This document shows positions 33,045 to 41,763 of a DNA stretch of 64,000 bases, in pieces; positions within the stretch are counted from its first letter, which is position 1, and the number at the start of each line of letters is the position of its first letter. The DNA comes from Persicobacter psychrovividus. GTDB taxonomy: Bacteria; Bacteroidota; Bacteroidia; Cytophagales; Cyclobacteriaceae. The DNA lies in contig NZ_AP025292.1 of the NCBI RefSeq assembly GCF_036492425.1, positions 744,001 to 808,000 on the forward strand. Reading direction: 5' to 3'. Both the position numbers and the translations under genes were made by a program. A model generated the notes under the pieces. The model was given only the letters and a program-made list of their open reading frames with translations. It ran no database searches and had not been told where the DNA came from.

Positions 33045-35273
33045 TTATTTTAAATCTGTTCTGGTCACTTGAATAACACCATTTACATTGCTGAGATTTT
33101 TAATCAGCTGATCCAAGTGCTTGGTGTCTTGAACAAACAGCTGAATATCGCCTCGGAAAATGCCCTTGTCGGATTCAATAGAAACCGACCTCATGTTGAC
33201 TTTCAAATCTTCAGAGATAATTTTCGATATATCGTTAATCAGCCCTACGCGGTCAGTGCCTTCAATTCTAAGTCCTGTAAGGAAAGATTCATCCTTTTGT
33301 GAGGCCCATCGGGCTTTAATTACGCGGTGCCCGTGGTTGGACATCAGCTCGACGGCATTCGGGCAAGAGGTACGGTGAATCTTAATCCCTTCGTTTACAG
33401 TGATAAAACCGAAAATGTCATCGCCAGGAATAGGATTGCAGCACTTGGCTGTTTTGTATTCAAAAATATCCATGTCCTCCCCAATATAGAGGATGTCCTC
33501 ATCGCGTTCGCGGTTCTTGTTGGTAACGGCCTCTTTTTTGAAGGTGCTGGCGTCGGTAACCTGCGTGGTTGTTTTCTTTTTGCTTGAAACCTGTTCGCGG
33601 GCTTCCTGGAATTTTTTGATCTCTTTGGCGTCAATCTCTCCTTTGCCGATTTTATCCATCAGGTCGGGAATAGATTTCTGGTTGAAAAAGGCACGAAGTC
33701 GCTGCATGGTGACTTCATTATAATCCATTTTCATCTGCTTCACTTTCCGCTCCACAATTTCTCGGCCCATTTCAATATTCCGCTTGCGGTCTTCAGCGAG
33801 GGCTTCCTTAATCCGTGATCGCGCTTTTGAAGTAACCACATTTTTTAGCCAGCCTTCATTGGGCTTTTGCTTGGTGGAAGTCAGGATTTCTACCTGGTCA
33901 CCAGTTTTTACCTTGTAAGAAAGTGGAACGAGCTTCTGATTGACTTTGGCACCAATACATTTGGCGCCCACCTCTGAGTGGATCTCGAAAGCAAAATCCA
34001 GGGCGGTGGCATTATGAGGCAAAATTTTCAGGTCGCCTTTTGGTGTGAAAATGAACACCTCCTCATTGAATAGGTTCGACTTGAAATCGTCCACAAACTC
34101 CATGGCACTCGAATCGTTCTGCTCGAGCATTTCCCGCACCTTGGCAATCCAGTTTTCCAGTCCTCCAGCACCATTTTGTTTGTTGGAATTTTCCTTGTAT
34201 TTCCAGTGGGCGGCATAACCTTTCTCGGCAATCTCATCCATGCGGCGGGTACGAATTTGTACCTCCACCCATTGGCCAGGACGGCTCATTACGGTGGTGT
34301 GCAACGATTCATAGCCATTTCCCTTTGGGGTAGAAATCCAGTCGCGCAACCTGTCGGGGTTGGGCTTGTAGGAGTCCGTTACAAGGGAGTAAATCTGCCA
34401 GCAGGTGCTTTTCTCTTCTTCCATAGGGGTATCGATAATGATACGGATGGCAAAGAGGTCATAAACCTGCTCAAAAGGCACATTCTGCTTTTTCATCTTC
34501 CGCCAGATGGAATAGATGGACTTGGGCCTGCCTTTGATTTCAAAAGGGTAGTTCATCGTTCCAATCTTGGTGCGGATTGGCCTGATAAACGATTTGATGA
34601 AATTATTACGCGCCACCTTGGTCTGGTTGAGCTTGTTGGCAATTTCACGGTAAGTTTCCTGATCAGAGTATTTCAGGTAAAGGTCCTCCAGCTCTGATTT
34701 TATGGCATACAATCCCAGGCGGTGTGCCAAAGGAGCGTACAGGTAGATGGTTTCTGAAGCGATTTTCAGCTGCTTGTGTCGAGGCATGCTCCCGAGGGTA
34801 CGCATGTTGTGCAGTCGGTCAGCGAGTTTAATCAAAATCACCCTGACATCCTGCGAGAGGGTCAGCAGCATTTTTCGGAAATTCTCCGCCTGCGCCGAGG
34901 TGCCATATTCAAACACCCCAGAAATCTTGGTCAGTCCGTCAATAATCTGTGCGACCTTAGGACCAAAGTCACGCTCAATGTCTGTCAGTTCAATGTCGGT
35001 ATCTTCTACCACATCATGAAGCAGCGCAGCGACAATCGAGGTGGTGCCAAGGCCAATTTCATCGATACAGATCATGGCGACCTCAATCGGGTGAAAAATA
35101 TAAGGCTCACCAGACTTTCTGCGCATGTCCTGATGCGCCTCCATGGCGGTGTAGAAAGCTTTTTTTATGATTTTAGCATCTCCATCCTTAAGCACGGGTT
35201 TGGCATGCCTAAGCATTTTGCGGTAGCGTGAAATAATTTCCTTACGCTCCTCTTCCAATTCAACTGTGGTCAT
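33045..35273 (-). CDS. rel: Bifunctional (p)ppGpp synthetase/hydrolase (RelA/SpoT, RSH)
   Basis: Long RSH enzyme of 742 aa that makes and breaks the stringent-response alarmone. The HD hydrolase domain (about residues 30-190) keeps the metal-binding His86-Asp87 (LLHDVVEDTD), so hydrolysis is likely active. The synthetase domain (about 240-360) has FEQVYDLFAIRII and the GNGYESLHTTV block. TGS (about 400-465, FIFTPKGDLKILP), a zinc-finger/CC region with TAKCCNPIPGDDIFG, and a C-terminal ACT domain (about 665-742) follow. It is the only RSH gene seen here. A terminator 98 bases downstream separates it from STAS-purA. Confidence 0.96.
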   Translation of the reverse strand: MTTVELEEERKEIISRYRKMLRHAKPVLKDGDAKIIKKAFYTAMEAHQDMRRKSGEPYIFHPIEVAMICIDEIGLGTTSIVAALLHDVVEDTDIELTDIERDFGPKVAQIIDGLTKISGVFEYGTSAQAENFRKMLLTLSQDVRVILIKLADRLHNMRTLGSMPRHKQLKIASETIYLYAPLAHRLGLYAIKSELEDLYLKYSDQETYREIANKLNQTKVARNNFIKSFIRPIRTKIGTMNYPFEIKGRPKSIYSIWRKMKKQNVPFEQVYDLFAIRIIIDTPMEEEKSTCWQIYSLVTDSYKPNPDRLRDWISTPKGNGYESLHTTVMSRPGQWVEVQIRTRRMDEIAEKGYAAHWKYKENSNKQNGAGGLENWIAKVREMLEQNDSSAMEFVDDFKSNLFNEEVFIFTPKGDLKILPHNATALDFAFEIHSEVGAKCIGAKVNQKLVPLSYKVKTGDQVEILTSTKQKPNEGWLKNVVTSKARSRIKEALAEDRKRNIEMGREIVERKVKQMKMDYNEVTMQRLRAFFNQKSIPDLMDKIGKGEIDAKEIKKFQEAREQVSSKKKTTTQVTDASTFKKEAVTNKNRERDEDILYIGEDMDIFEYKTAKCCNPIPGDDIFGFITVNEGIKIHRTSCPNAVELMSNHGHRVIKARWASQKDESFLTGLRIEGTDRVGLINDISKIISEDLKVNMRSVSIESDKGIFRGDIQLFVQDTKHLDQLIKNLSNVNGVIQVTRTDLK

Positions 35274-35667
35274 ATCTTAATATAAAAATTCTTCAGGCTC
35301 ATTCAAAAGTCCATGAAGAATAATGTCAATTATCTTTGGTATAATTCACCATCGGTGGGCAATGGGAATAATGTCATTTACAATAAGGTCAATTTAAGCT
35401 GAATATTTTCAAAATTCAGCTAAAAATGCAAGCAAAAGCACCGAATATTCTGATGAATCTTGCCCAGAATTTGGTAACACTTTCATGGTCAGTTCTTATA
35501 AATTGAGGAAGGGATTTGGAGGGTCGCTCAGTCGAATAGTGCGGGGGATTTCCCCTTGGGATATTTCCCTGGTTTCCGTTCCTTTAAAATTTAATCTTCC
35601 TGCGGACGTTTTTGTTGCAGGGCTTATAATAATCGAGTATTTTTACAGCAAAACCGCAGCATCGCCC
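35274..35667. other. Divergent intergenic region between rel and the metal-efflux locus
   Basis: 394 bases. The rel side is AT-rich. A TATCTTTG (35331-35338, plus strand) resembles a -7 box but lacks a -33 box. The efflux side holds two GGGA/TCCC pseudo-palindromes (35544-35569). A frame open from ATG 35485 runs through this region into the DUF6660-like gene, but its first 61 codons lack signal-peptide or family features. Confidence 0.5.
35544..35569. promoter_or_regulatory. Tandem pseudo-palindromes, candidate operator
   Basis: GGGGATTTCCCC (35544-35555) and GGGATATTTCCC (35558-35569) are two similar dyads, centres 14 bases apart, about 100 bases before the DUF6660-like gene. Each is symmetric except for two positions. 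Such a pair could bind a metal-sensing regulator, but no regulator gene is adjacent. Confidence 0.35.
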
Positions 35668-36000
35668 TTGAGAATACTCACCATCATATTGAGCCTTTAC
35701 ATTACCGCTATCAGCTTTGTGCCTTGTTCCGATGAGCCACCACATGTTGATGAGCAGGATGCGGGCCATTATTGTGCGGAGCTTTCGGCGCATGCTCATG
35801 AGGAGGATTTTGGGGAGGCCTGCTCACCATTCTGCCTTTGCAGCTGTTGCCAGCAAACGGTAGATCAGCATCGGGTAACGTTGCCCGCATTGTTTTATGT
35901 GGTAACGGCCACACACTTCAAGAACCCAGTCATCAAACAGCTGTCGGTGCAGCAACTCACCATCGACCTCTTTCGTCCGCCTCGGACAGCACTGATTTAA
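35668..36000 (+). CDS. Small Cys/His-rich DUF6660-like protein of metal-efflux loci
   Basis: A 110-aa protein starting at TTG 35668. It has an N-terminal hydrophobic segment (RILTIILSLYITAISFVPC) and then a stretch rich in possible metal ligands: HVDE, HYCAELSAHAHEE and CSPFCLCSCCQ. Small proteins with the same layout (hydrophobic start, PC motif, CSPFCxCxCC) sit just before CusA/CzcA pumps in Bacteroidota and are called DUF6660; I base this on recalled examples. They may chaperone or sense metal at the membrane, which is inference. The longer frame from ATG 35485 is unlikely because it would place the hydrophobic segment in the middle. Confidence 0.6.
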   Translation: MRILTIILSLYITAISFVPCSDEPPHVDEQDAGHYCAELSAHAHEEDFGEACSPFCLCSCCQQTVDQHRVTLPALFYVVTATHFKNPVIKQLSVQQLTIDLFRPPRTALI

Positions 36001-36036
36001 AAATTACTAAATTTTTTTAATCAGCTTTTAAAGCTG
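35992..36036 (+). promoter_or_regulatory. Two overlapping hairpins between the DUF6660-like gene and the pump gene
   Basis: Hairpin A (35992-36024) pairs CTGATT and an A-rich arm with a T-rich arm ending AATCAG, and spans the DUF6660-like stop codon. Hairpin B (36022-36036) is a perfect 7-base dyad, CAGCTTT-T-AAAGCTG. They share CAG at 36022-36024, so only one can form fully at a time. A partial terminator or operator role is possible. Confidence 0.35.
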
Positions 36037-36108
36037 AACAGGCTTGCTGTGCCGCTATTTTTTTTAAGCGCAAGTTGCATGCCTGACAATCAGTGAATAA
36101 AAAATCAA

Positions 36109-39100
36109 ATGATACAAAAAATAATTGACCTGTCTATTCGACACAAGGGGGTGGTTTGCCTTCTGATGGTCGCGTGGGTAATCGGTGGGCTTTATGCTTT
36201 GCGTGGTCTGCCCCTTGATGCTGTGCCTGATATTACCAACAATCAGGTGCAGATCATTACTGTCGCGCCCGATTTGGGTGCTGAAGATATTGAACAGTTT
36301 ATCTCTTATGCCGTGGAGGTGAACATGGCCAACCTGCCTGGTGTGGAGGAAATCCGTTCCGTTTCCCGTTTTGGGCTTTCGGTGGTTACGGTGGTGTTCG
36401 ATGAGGATATGGGGACTTTTTTGCCGCGGCAGCTGGTGAACGAACAACTGGGGAAAGTCCAGGAACAGATTCCTCAGGGGTTCGGTACGCCCGAGATGGG
36501 ACCGATCACCACGGGCCTTGGTGAAGTTTACCAATATATACTGAAGGTGGACGACCAGTTTTCAGACCGCTATAACCTGACGGACCTTCGGGAAATGCAG
36601 GACTGGATTATCCGCAGGCAAATGGCGATGGTGCCGGGTGTGGTGGAGGTGAATGGCTTTGGCGGGGCGGTCAAGCAGTACGAGGTGCAGTTGAACCCTG
36701 ACCAGCTCAACGGGATGAACCTGACCATTGCTGATGTTTATCAGGCTTTGGAAAAAAATAACGCCAATACAGGTGGGGCTTATATTGAAAGAAACCACAA
36801 GGCTAATTTTATCCGTGGGGAAGGGCTGTTGCGCTCGGTGGCGGATATTGAACAGGTGGTGGTGACCAATAACACGGGTTTACCCATACTGATCAAGGAT
36901 GTGGGGAAGGTAGCTATTGGCCATGCGATTCGCTATGGTGCCCTGACGGCCGATGGGCAGGGGGAAACGGTTGGTGGCATGGTGATGATGCTCAAGGGCG
37001 GAAACTCCAATCAGGTGATTGGGGCCATTAAGGAGCGTATGGCGCAAATTCAGAAGTCGTTGCCCGAGGGAGTGCGGATTGTCCCCTTTCATGACCGTTC
37101 GGAACTCGTAGCGCAAACCACCTCCACAGTAATCCAAAACCTGCTGGAGGGAGGGCTGATCGTCGTTTTTATTTTGGTATTACTCCTCGGGAACTGGCGT
37201 GGGGGACTTATTGTCGCCTCCACGATTCCGTTGTCATTGCTTTTTGCATTTATGATGATGCGCACCTTTGGGGTGTGGGCCAACCTGATGAGCCTTGGTG
37301 CGATAGATTTCGGCATTATTGTCGATGGGGCTGTGATTATCGTGGAAAGTGCTGTTTTTATGCTGCATCAGCGGTTGGGGAGCAGGCAGGAGGAATCACG
37401 CGACGAAGTGGTGCGTAATGCTTCAGGGAAGATGATGAACGCCGCCTTTTTCGGGCAGCTGATCATCCTGATTGTATTTATTCCTCTGCTGGCGCTTGAA
37501 GGCGTGGAAGGGAAGATGTTCAAACCGATGGCCCTGACGTTCAGCTTTGCCATATTGGGCGCCATGATCCTTTGCCTGACTTACGTACCGATGGTTTCGG
37601 CTTACTTTCTGAAAGTCAAGGGACGGTCTACACCAAATTTTGGCGCAAGGGCGGTGGCTTTTCTGGAGCGGAAATTCGAACCGGTATTGACTTACGCACT
37701 GAACAACGGCAAGAAAGCCATCGGTATTGCCGTGGTTTTCCTGGTGGTGTCCTTTGGTATTTTCAGCCGAATGGGAGGGGAGTTTATCCCCAAACTTGAT
37801 GAGGGTGATTTTGCCTTTCATGTGATTCTGAAGCCTGGTTCCGCACTTTCAGAAACCATTGATGGCACCAGCTGCGTGGAACGGCTGATTATGGAACACT
37901 TTCCCGAGGTCAAACATGTGGTCAGCCGTATTGGTGTGGCTGATGTGCCGACTGACCCCATGCCAATGGATGTTGCCGATGTAATTGTGAATCTTAAACC
38001 GAAGGACCAGTGGCGTGAGGGCATGAGTAAGCAGCAGCTGGTGCATGAGGTGGAAGCACTACTGACACAGGTGCCAGGCATTAATTTTGAATTCACACAA
38101 CCGATAGAAATGCGCTTCAATGAGTTACTGACAGGGGTGCGTGAAGATATTGCCGTGAAAATTTATGGTGATGACCTGAAAGTTCTTGCCAAAATAGCCA
38201 AGGATGCAGGCGCGCTGATTCAAGGAATTGATGGCGTGGGGGACCTGAAGGTGGAGGCTACCGATGGGCAGCCGCAAATGCAGGTGAAATTAAACCGTGC
38301 CCATTTGGCCAAATACGGCGCTTCTGTGGAGGAGGTCAACGAGGCCATTCATGCTGCTTTTGCTGGTGGTGTGGCGGGAACCATCTTTGAGGGGGAGCGG
38401 CGGTTTGAACTGGTGGTTAGGCTGGCGAAATCCCACCGACAGGACATTACCGACCTTCAGCAGCTTTATATCCGCCTTGAAAATGGGGTGAGTATTCCCC
38501 TGTCGGAGCTGGCGACGATTAGTTACGAACCAGGCCCGATGCAGATCAGCCGTGACGATACCAACCGAAGAACCTATGTGGGCATTAATGTCCGTGGGCG
38601 CGATGTAGCCTCTCTTGTTGGGGAAATACAGCAGCGCCTTGATGAGCAGCTGCAAATGCCGCCAGGCTATTTTGTGCGCTATGGAGGTGCTTTTGAGAAT
38701 TTCGAGCGTGCCAAGCGCAAACTGCAGCTTTTGGTGCCTATGGTCCTCCTGTTGATTTTCGTACTGGTGTATTTCGCACTGGGCAAAATCAAAGAAACCC
38801 TGATGATCTATATGGCCATTCCGATGGCAGTGGTCGGGGGGATTGTCAGCCTCTGGTTGCGCGGCATGCCTTTTAGTATTTCAGCAGGCGTGGGTTTTAT
38901 TGTTTTGTTTGGCGTCGCGGTACTCAATGGTTTGGTACTGATTCAGGGCTATGAAGAACTGGCACATTTGCCGCTTCGGGAGCGCCTGATCAAAGGCACC
39001 ACCCGACGGTTGCGGCCTATCTTATTGACGGCCTCCACGGATATACTCGGTTTTTTGCCCATGGCCATTTCAAATGGTGCTGGCGCAGAAGTACAGCGCC

Positions 39101-40434
39101 CTCTGGCGACCGTCGTTATCGGGGGCTTATTTACGGCTTGTTTGCTGACCCTGGTGATCCTGCCCATTTTATATCAGTTTATTCATCAATCTAAAAAAAT
39201 GCAGGGATCCCATATCAAGGCCGTCATGGCTACCTTCCTGATGCTGGTATTGCCTTTCAGTCTTCGGGCGCAAGCCACTCAAACAATGCAAAATGAGCAG
39301 GATATCAGTCTTGAGCAAGCACTGGAGCGCGCAAGAAATAACTATCCAAGCCTCAAACAGGCGGCCTATGGTGTGGCTCAGCAGAAGGCGCTCAGGCAGT
39401 CGGCCTATAATTTTGGCAGTACCCAAATCAGTAGTGGTGGGGAAGAGATTGGGACTGACGGGCGTGGGGTTTACACTCCGGTGATGTTCAGTCAGCAAAA
39501 TATCGATGTTTTCGGTATGCACTCCAAAGCCAAATATTTTGAGCAGGCAGGCAAAACCGCGGAAGCTTTTCAGCAACTTCAATGGCAAAACCTTAAAAAG
39601 CGGGTGAGCAAGGACTGGGTGTTGTCGTCGGTCGCTTATGCACGTATGGAGTGGATGAATCGCTTTATGGCGTTTAATCAGGATTTTGAGCAGCGTGCCA
39701 AATTAATGTATGAGTCTGAAGCCACGGGTAAGCTGGACTACCTGGCTGCGCGCAATAAAATGCAGTTGCTGAAAACACAGCAGGCACAAGTGCATCAGGA
39801 TTATTACACGCAGCTTGCGGGCTTGCAACAATGGCTGATGACCGACACAATGTTTGTGGTCAAGGCCACGCCCGAGCAGTATCTGCAGCCCCTTTCGGTG
39901 AATGCTGCCGATGTGGGGGCGCATCCGTTGCTATTGTATTATCAGCAACAAACCGCCCTTGCGGATCAGGCAGTGAATGTAGAGCAGGCGAAATTCCTGC
40001 CCAAGCTGAATGTGCAATATGGCTGGCAGCGGATTGAGGGACAAAGTGGTTTTTATACCTGGCAGGCGGGGATTTCCCTGCCCTTGGTATTCAATGCGCA
40101 AAAAGGAAAAATCAAGGCGGCGAAAATGGCACGGGAGGGGATCCACGTCCAACAGTTGGAGCAGGCTGTGCAGTTGAAAACGCAGCTGAAACAGCAAAGC
40201 ATGATCTTTGCCAAATGGCAGCGGTCAGTAGATAATTACCGCAGCGTGTTGCTCCCCCTTGCCGAAGAGCAGATCGAGACGGCCAGGTTTTCCTATGAAA
40301 AGGGAGCGGTGGATTATATCTCCTACATTCAGAGTATGGATGGTGCCATGCAGGTTTATCAGGCGTATTACGATGCGCTTGGGGCTTTGCTGGTGGCGCA
40401 GATCGACCTTGAATACCTGCTGACTCAATTATAA
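36109..40434 (+). CDS. CusA/CzcA-type heavy-metal RND efflux pump fused to a TolC-like outer-membrane domain
   Basis: A 1441-aa fusion. Residues 1 to about 1030 form a complete HME-RND pump: N-terminal helix, two large periplasmic loops, twelve helices and the proton-relay motif DFGIIVDGAVIIVES in TM4, diagnostic for heavy-metal pumps. A second signal-peptide-like segment follows (about 1031-1056, with MATFLMLVLPFSLRAQA). After it comes a TolC-type outer-membrane factor of about 385 residues (ISLEQALERARNNYPSLKQA, later FSYEKGAVDYISYIQSMD). Such fusions are known in Bacteroidota. The reading frame is continuous with no frameshift. The adaptor gene follows after 18 bases. The metal is unknown; Cu(I)/Ag(I) or Zn/Co/Cd are possible. 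Confidence 0.93.
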   Translation: MIQKIIDLSIRHKGVVCLLMVAWVIGGLYALRGLPLDAVPDITNNQVQIITVAPDLGAEDIEQFISYAVEVNMANLPGVEEIRSVSRFGLSVVTVVFDEDMGTFLPRQLVNEQLGKVQEQIPQGFGTPEMGPITTGLGEVYQYILKVDDQFSDRYNLTDLREMQDWIIRRQMAMVPGVVEVNGFGGAVKQYEVQLNPDQLNGMNLTIADVYQALEKNNANTGGAYIERNHKANFIRGEGLLRSVADIEQVVVTNNTGLPILIKDVGKVAIGHAIRYGALTADGQGETVGGMVMMLKGGNSNQVIGAIKERMAQIQKSLPEGVRIVPFHDRSELVAQTTSTVIQNLLEGGLIVVFILVLLLGNWRGGLIVASTIPLSLLFAFMMMRTFGVWANLMSLGAIDFGIIVDGAVIIVESAVFMLHQRLGSRQEESRDEVVRNASGKMMNAAFFGQLIILIVFIPLLALEGVEGKMFKPMALTFSFAILGAMILCLTYVPMVSAYFLKVKGRSTPNFGARAVAFLERKFEPVLTYALNNGKKAIGIAVVFLVVSFGIFSRMGGEFIPKLDEGDFAFHVILKPGSALSETIDGTSCVERLIMEHFPEVKHVVSRIGVADVPTDPMPMDVADVIVNLKPKDQWREGMSKQQLVHEVEALLTQVPGINFEFTQPIEMRFNELLTGVREDIAVKIYGDDLKVLAKIAKDAGALIQGIDGVGDLKVEATDGQPQMQVKLNRAHLAKYGASVEEVNEAIHAAFAGGVAGTIFEGERRFELVVRLAKSHRQDITDLQQLYIRLENGVSIPLSELATISYEPGPMQISRDDTNRRTYVGINVRGRDVASLVGEIQQRLDEQLQMPPGYFVRYGGAFENFERAKRKLQLLVPMVLLLIFVLVYFALGKIKETLMIYMAIPMAVVGGIVSLWLRGMPFSISAGVGFIVLFGVAVLNGLVLIQGYEELAHLPLRERLIKGTTRRLRPILLTASTDILGFLPMAISNGAGAEVQRPLATVVIGGLFTACLLTLVILPILYQFIHQSKKMQGSHIKAVMATFLMLVLPFSLRAQATQTMQNEQDISLEQALERARNNYPSLKQAAYGVAQQKALRQSAYNFGSTQISSGGEEIGTDGRGVYTPVMFSQQNIDVFGMHSKAKYFEQAGKTAEAFQQLQWQNLKKRVSKDWVLSSVAYARMEWMNRFMAFNQDFEQRAKLMYESEATGKLDYLAARNKMQLLKTQQAQVHQDYYTQLAGLQQWLMTDTMFVVKATPEQYLQPLSVNAADVGAHPLLLYYQQQTALADQAVNVEQAKFLPKLNVQYGWQRIEGQSGFYTWQAGISLPLVFNAQKGKIKAAKMAREGIHVQQLEQAVQLKTQLKQQSMIFAKWQRSVDNYRSVLLPLAEEQIETARFSYEKGAVDYISYIQSMDGAMQVYQAYYDALGALLVAQIDLEYLLTQL

Positions 40435-40452
40435 TTTTTTAAGAAACGACCA

Positions 40453-41682
40453 ATGAAAACGATATATCAATCTTTGTTAATTTTAGGATTGCTGCTGGCC
40501 TTTAGTGGTTGCCAGCCTGGCGAGGGGCAGCATGAGGCCGTGGCAACAAACAGTCACGAGTCCCATGACGGTCATACTGACCATGATGACCATGATGACC
40601 ATGCTGATCATGAGCAATTAGCGGAAGGGCAGGTGATGCTGACCAACACGCAGGTTAATGCGCTGGAGATCCGTACGGCGCCAATGCAAAAGCAGGTGCT
40701 TTCGCAGGTGGTGGTGGCCAATGGACGGCTGGAAGTCCCGCCTCAGGGCAAGGCCTATATTTCAGCACCCATCGGGGCAAATGCCCAGAAAATTTTGGTG
40801 GTGGAGGGGCAGACTGTCAAGAAAGGGGCAGTACTCGCCTACCTCGAGCATCCCGAGATTATTCAGGTGCAGCTCGATTATCAGGAGGCCTATCAGCGGT
40901 TGCAGTTTGTGGCGCAGGATTATAAGCGGCAACAGGAACTTTATGAGCAGAAGGTAGCCTCGGGGAAGCAGTTTCAGGAGATCAAAGCGAATTATTTTAC
41001 CCTGAAGGGGCGGGTTAATGGACTGAAAATGAAGCTGGACATGCTGAATATTTCAGCAAAAAAAGTGGAAAATGGCGACATCGTGCCGTTGGCAGCGGTA
41101 CGCGCACCTATTGATGGGGCGGTTACGGTGGTTAATATTGCCACGGGGCAATATGTAAATCCTCAAATGGCCATGATAGAGCTGGTGGATCCCTCGCATG
41201 TACATGCCGACCTGATGGTTTACGAGCGGGATGTTTTTAAGGTGAAAGAGGGGCAGACGGTTCAGTTTGCGCTGAGTCAGCACCCAGAGATGATTTTTGA
41301 CGCCAGGGTGATTTCCGTTGGGAAGAATTTCGAGGAGGAACGCAAAGCGGTGCATGTGCATGCCGAACCACTGAAAGACCATGCCCACCTGTTGCCAGGC
41401 CTTTTCATTAAGGGAAATATTCAGACAGGAACACAAGAGGAATGGGCAGTGCCTGAAGCTGCTGTGGTGGAGGAGGCTGGCAAGTATTTCATTTTTACGG
41501 CAACACCCGATGATGAGGGTGCGCGGTATCAGCGGCAGGAAGTGGCGTTGGGGGCCAAATCTTTGGGGCTTGTGGCGGTGAAACCTATGGCTGAAATGGA
41601 TTCGGCGGCACAGGTGGTGCAAAATGCTGCTTATTATTTGCTTGCTGAAATGAACAAGGAGGAAGCGGAGCACGCCCATTAA
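40453..41682 (+). CDS. RND periplasmic adaptor (CusB/CzcB-like), His-rich
   Basis: Membrane fusion protein of 409 aa that joins the inner-membrane pump to the outer-membrane channel. The N-terminal signal sequence ends at a lipobox-like FSGC (Cys about 19). It is followed by a metal-binding stretch, HESHDGHTDHDDHDDHADHE, with alternating His and Asp. Lipoyl/barrel-sandwich halves (about 95-140 and 205-235) flank a helical hairpin (about 140-200), and a beta-barrel follows to about 325. The His/Asp cluster suggests periplasmic binding of Zn, Cu or a related metal. It is the last gene of the efflux operon, closed by a strong terminator. Confidence 0.9.
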   Translation: MKTIYQSLLILGLLLAFSGCQPGEGQHEAVATNSHESHDGHTDHDDHDDHADHEQLAEGQVMLTNTQVNALEIRTAPMQKQVLSQVVVANGRLEVPPQGKAYISAPIGANAQKILVVEGQTVKKGAVLAYLEHPEIIQVQLDYQEAYQRLQFVAQDYKRQQELYEQKVASGKQFQEIKANYFTLKGRVNGLKMKLDMLNISAKKVENGDIVPLAAVRAPIDGAVTVVNIATGQYVNPQMAMIELVDPSHVHADLMVYERDVFKVKEGQTVQFALSQHPEMIFDARVISVGKNFEEERKAVHVHAEPLKDHAHLLPGLFIKGNIQTGTQEEWAVPEAAVVEEAGKYFIFTATPDDEGARYQRQEVALGAKSLGLVAVKPMAEMDSAAQVVQNAAYYLLAEMNKEEAEHAH

Positions 41683-41714
41683 GTGGGTGGTCAAGTCAGG
41701 TCTTTTTAAAGGGA

Positions 41715-41763
41715 GGCTGGTGATGGTGGATTTTTGGCCCACCGATCACCAGCCACTTTTTTT
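41715..41763 (+). terminator. Intrinsic terminator of the metal-efflux operon
   Basis: GGCTGGTGAT-GGTGG pairs with CCACC-G-ATCACCAGCC (one bulged base), then seven T. It overlaps the stop codon of the convergent DUF2851 gene. Confidence 0.85.

Noticed and set aside
35485-35667. N-terminal extension of the DUF6660-like protein from ATG 35485
   Set aside because: It would put the hydrophobic export segment 60 residues in, and it covers the candidate operator. TTG 35668 fits the family layout.
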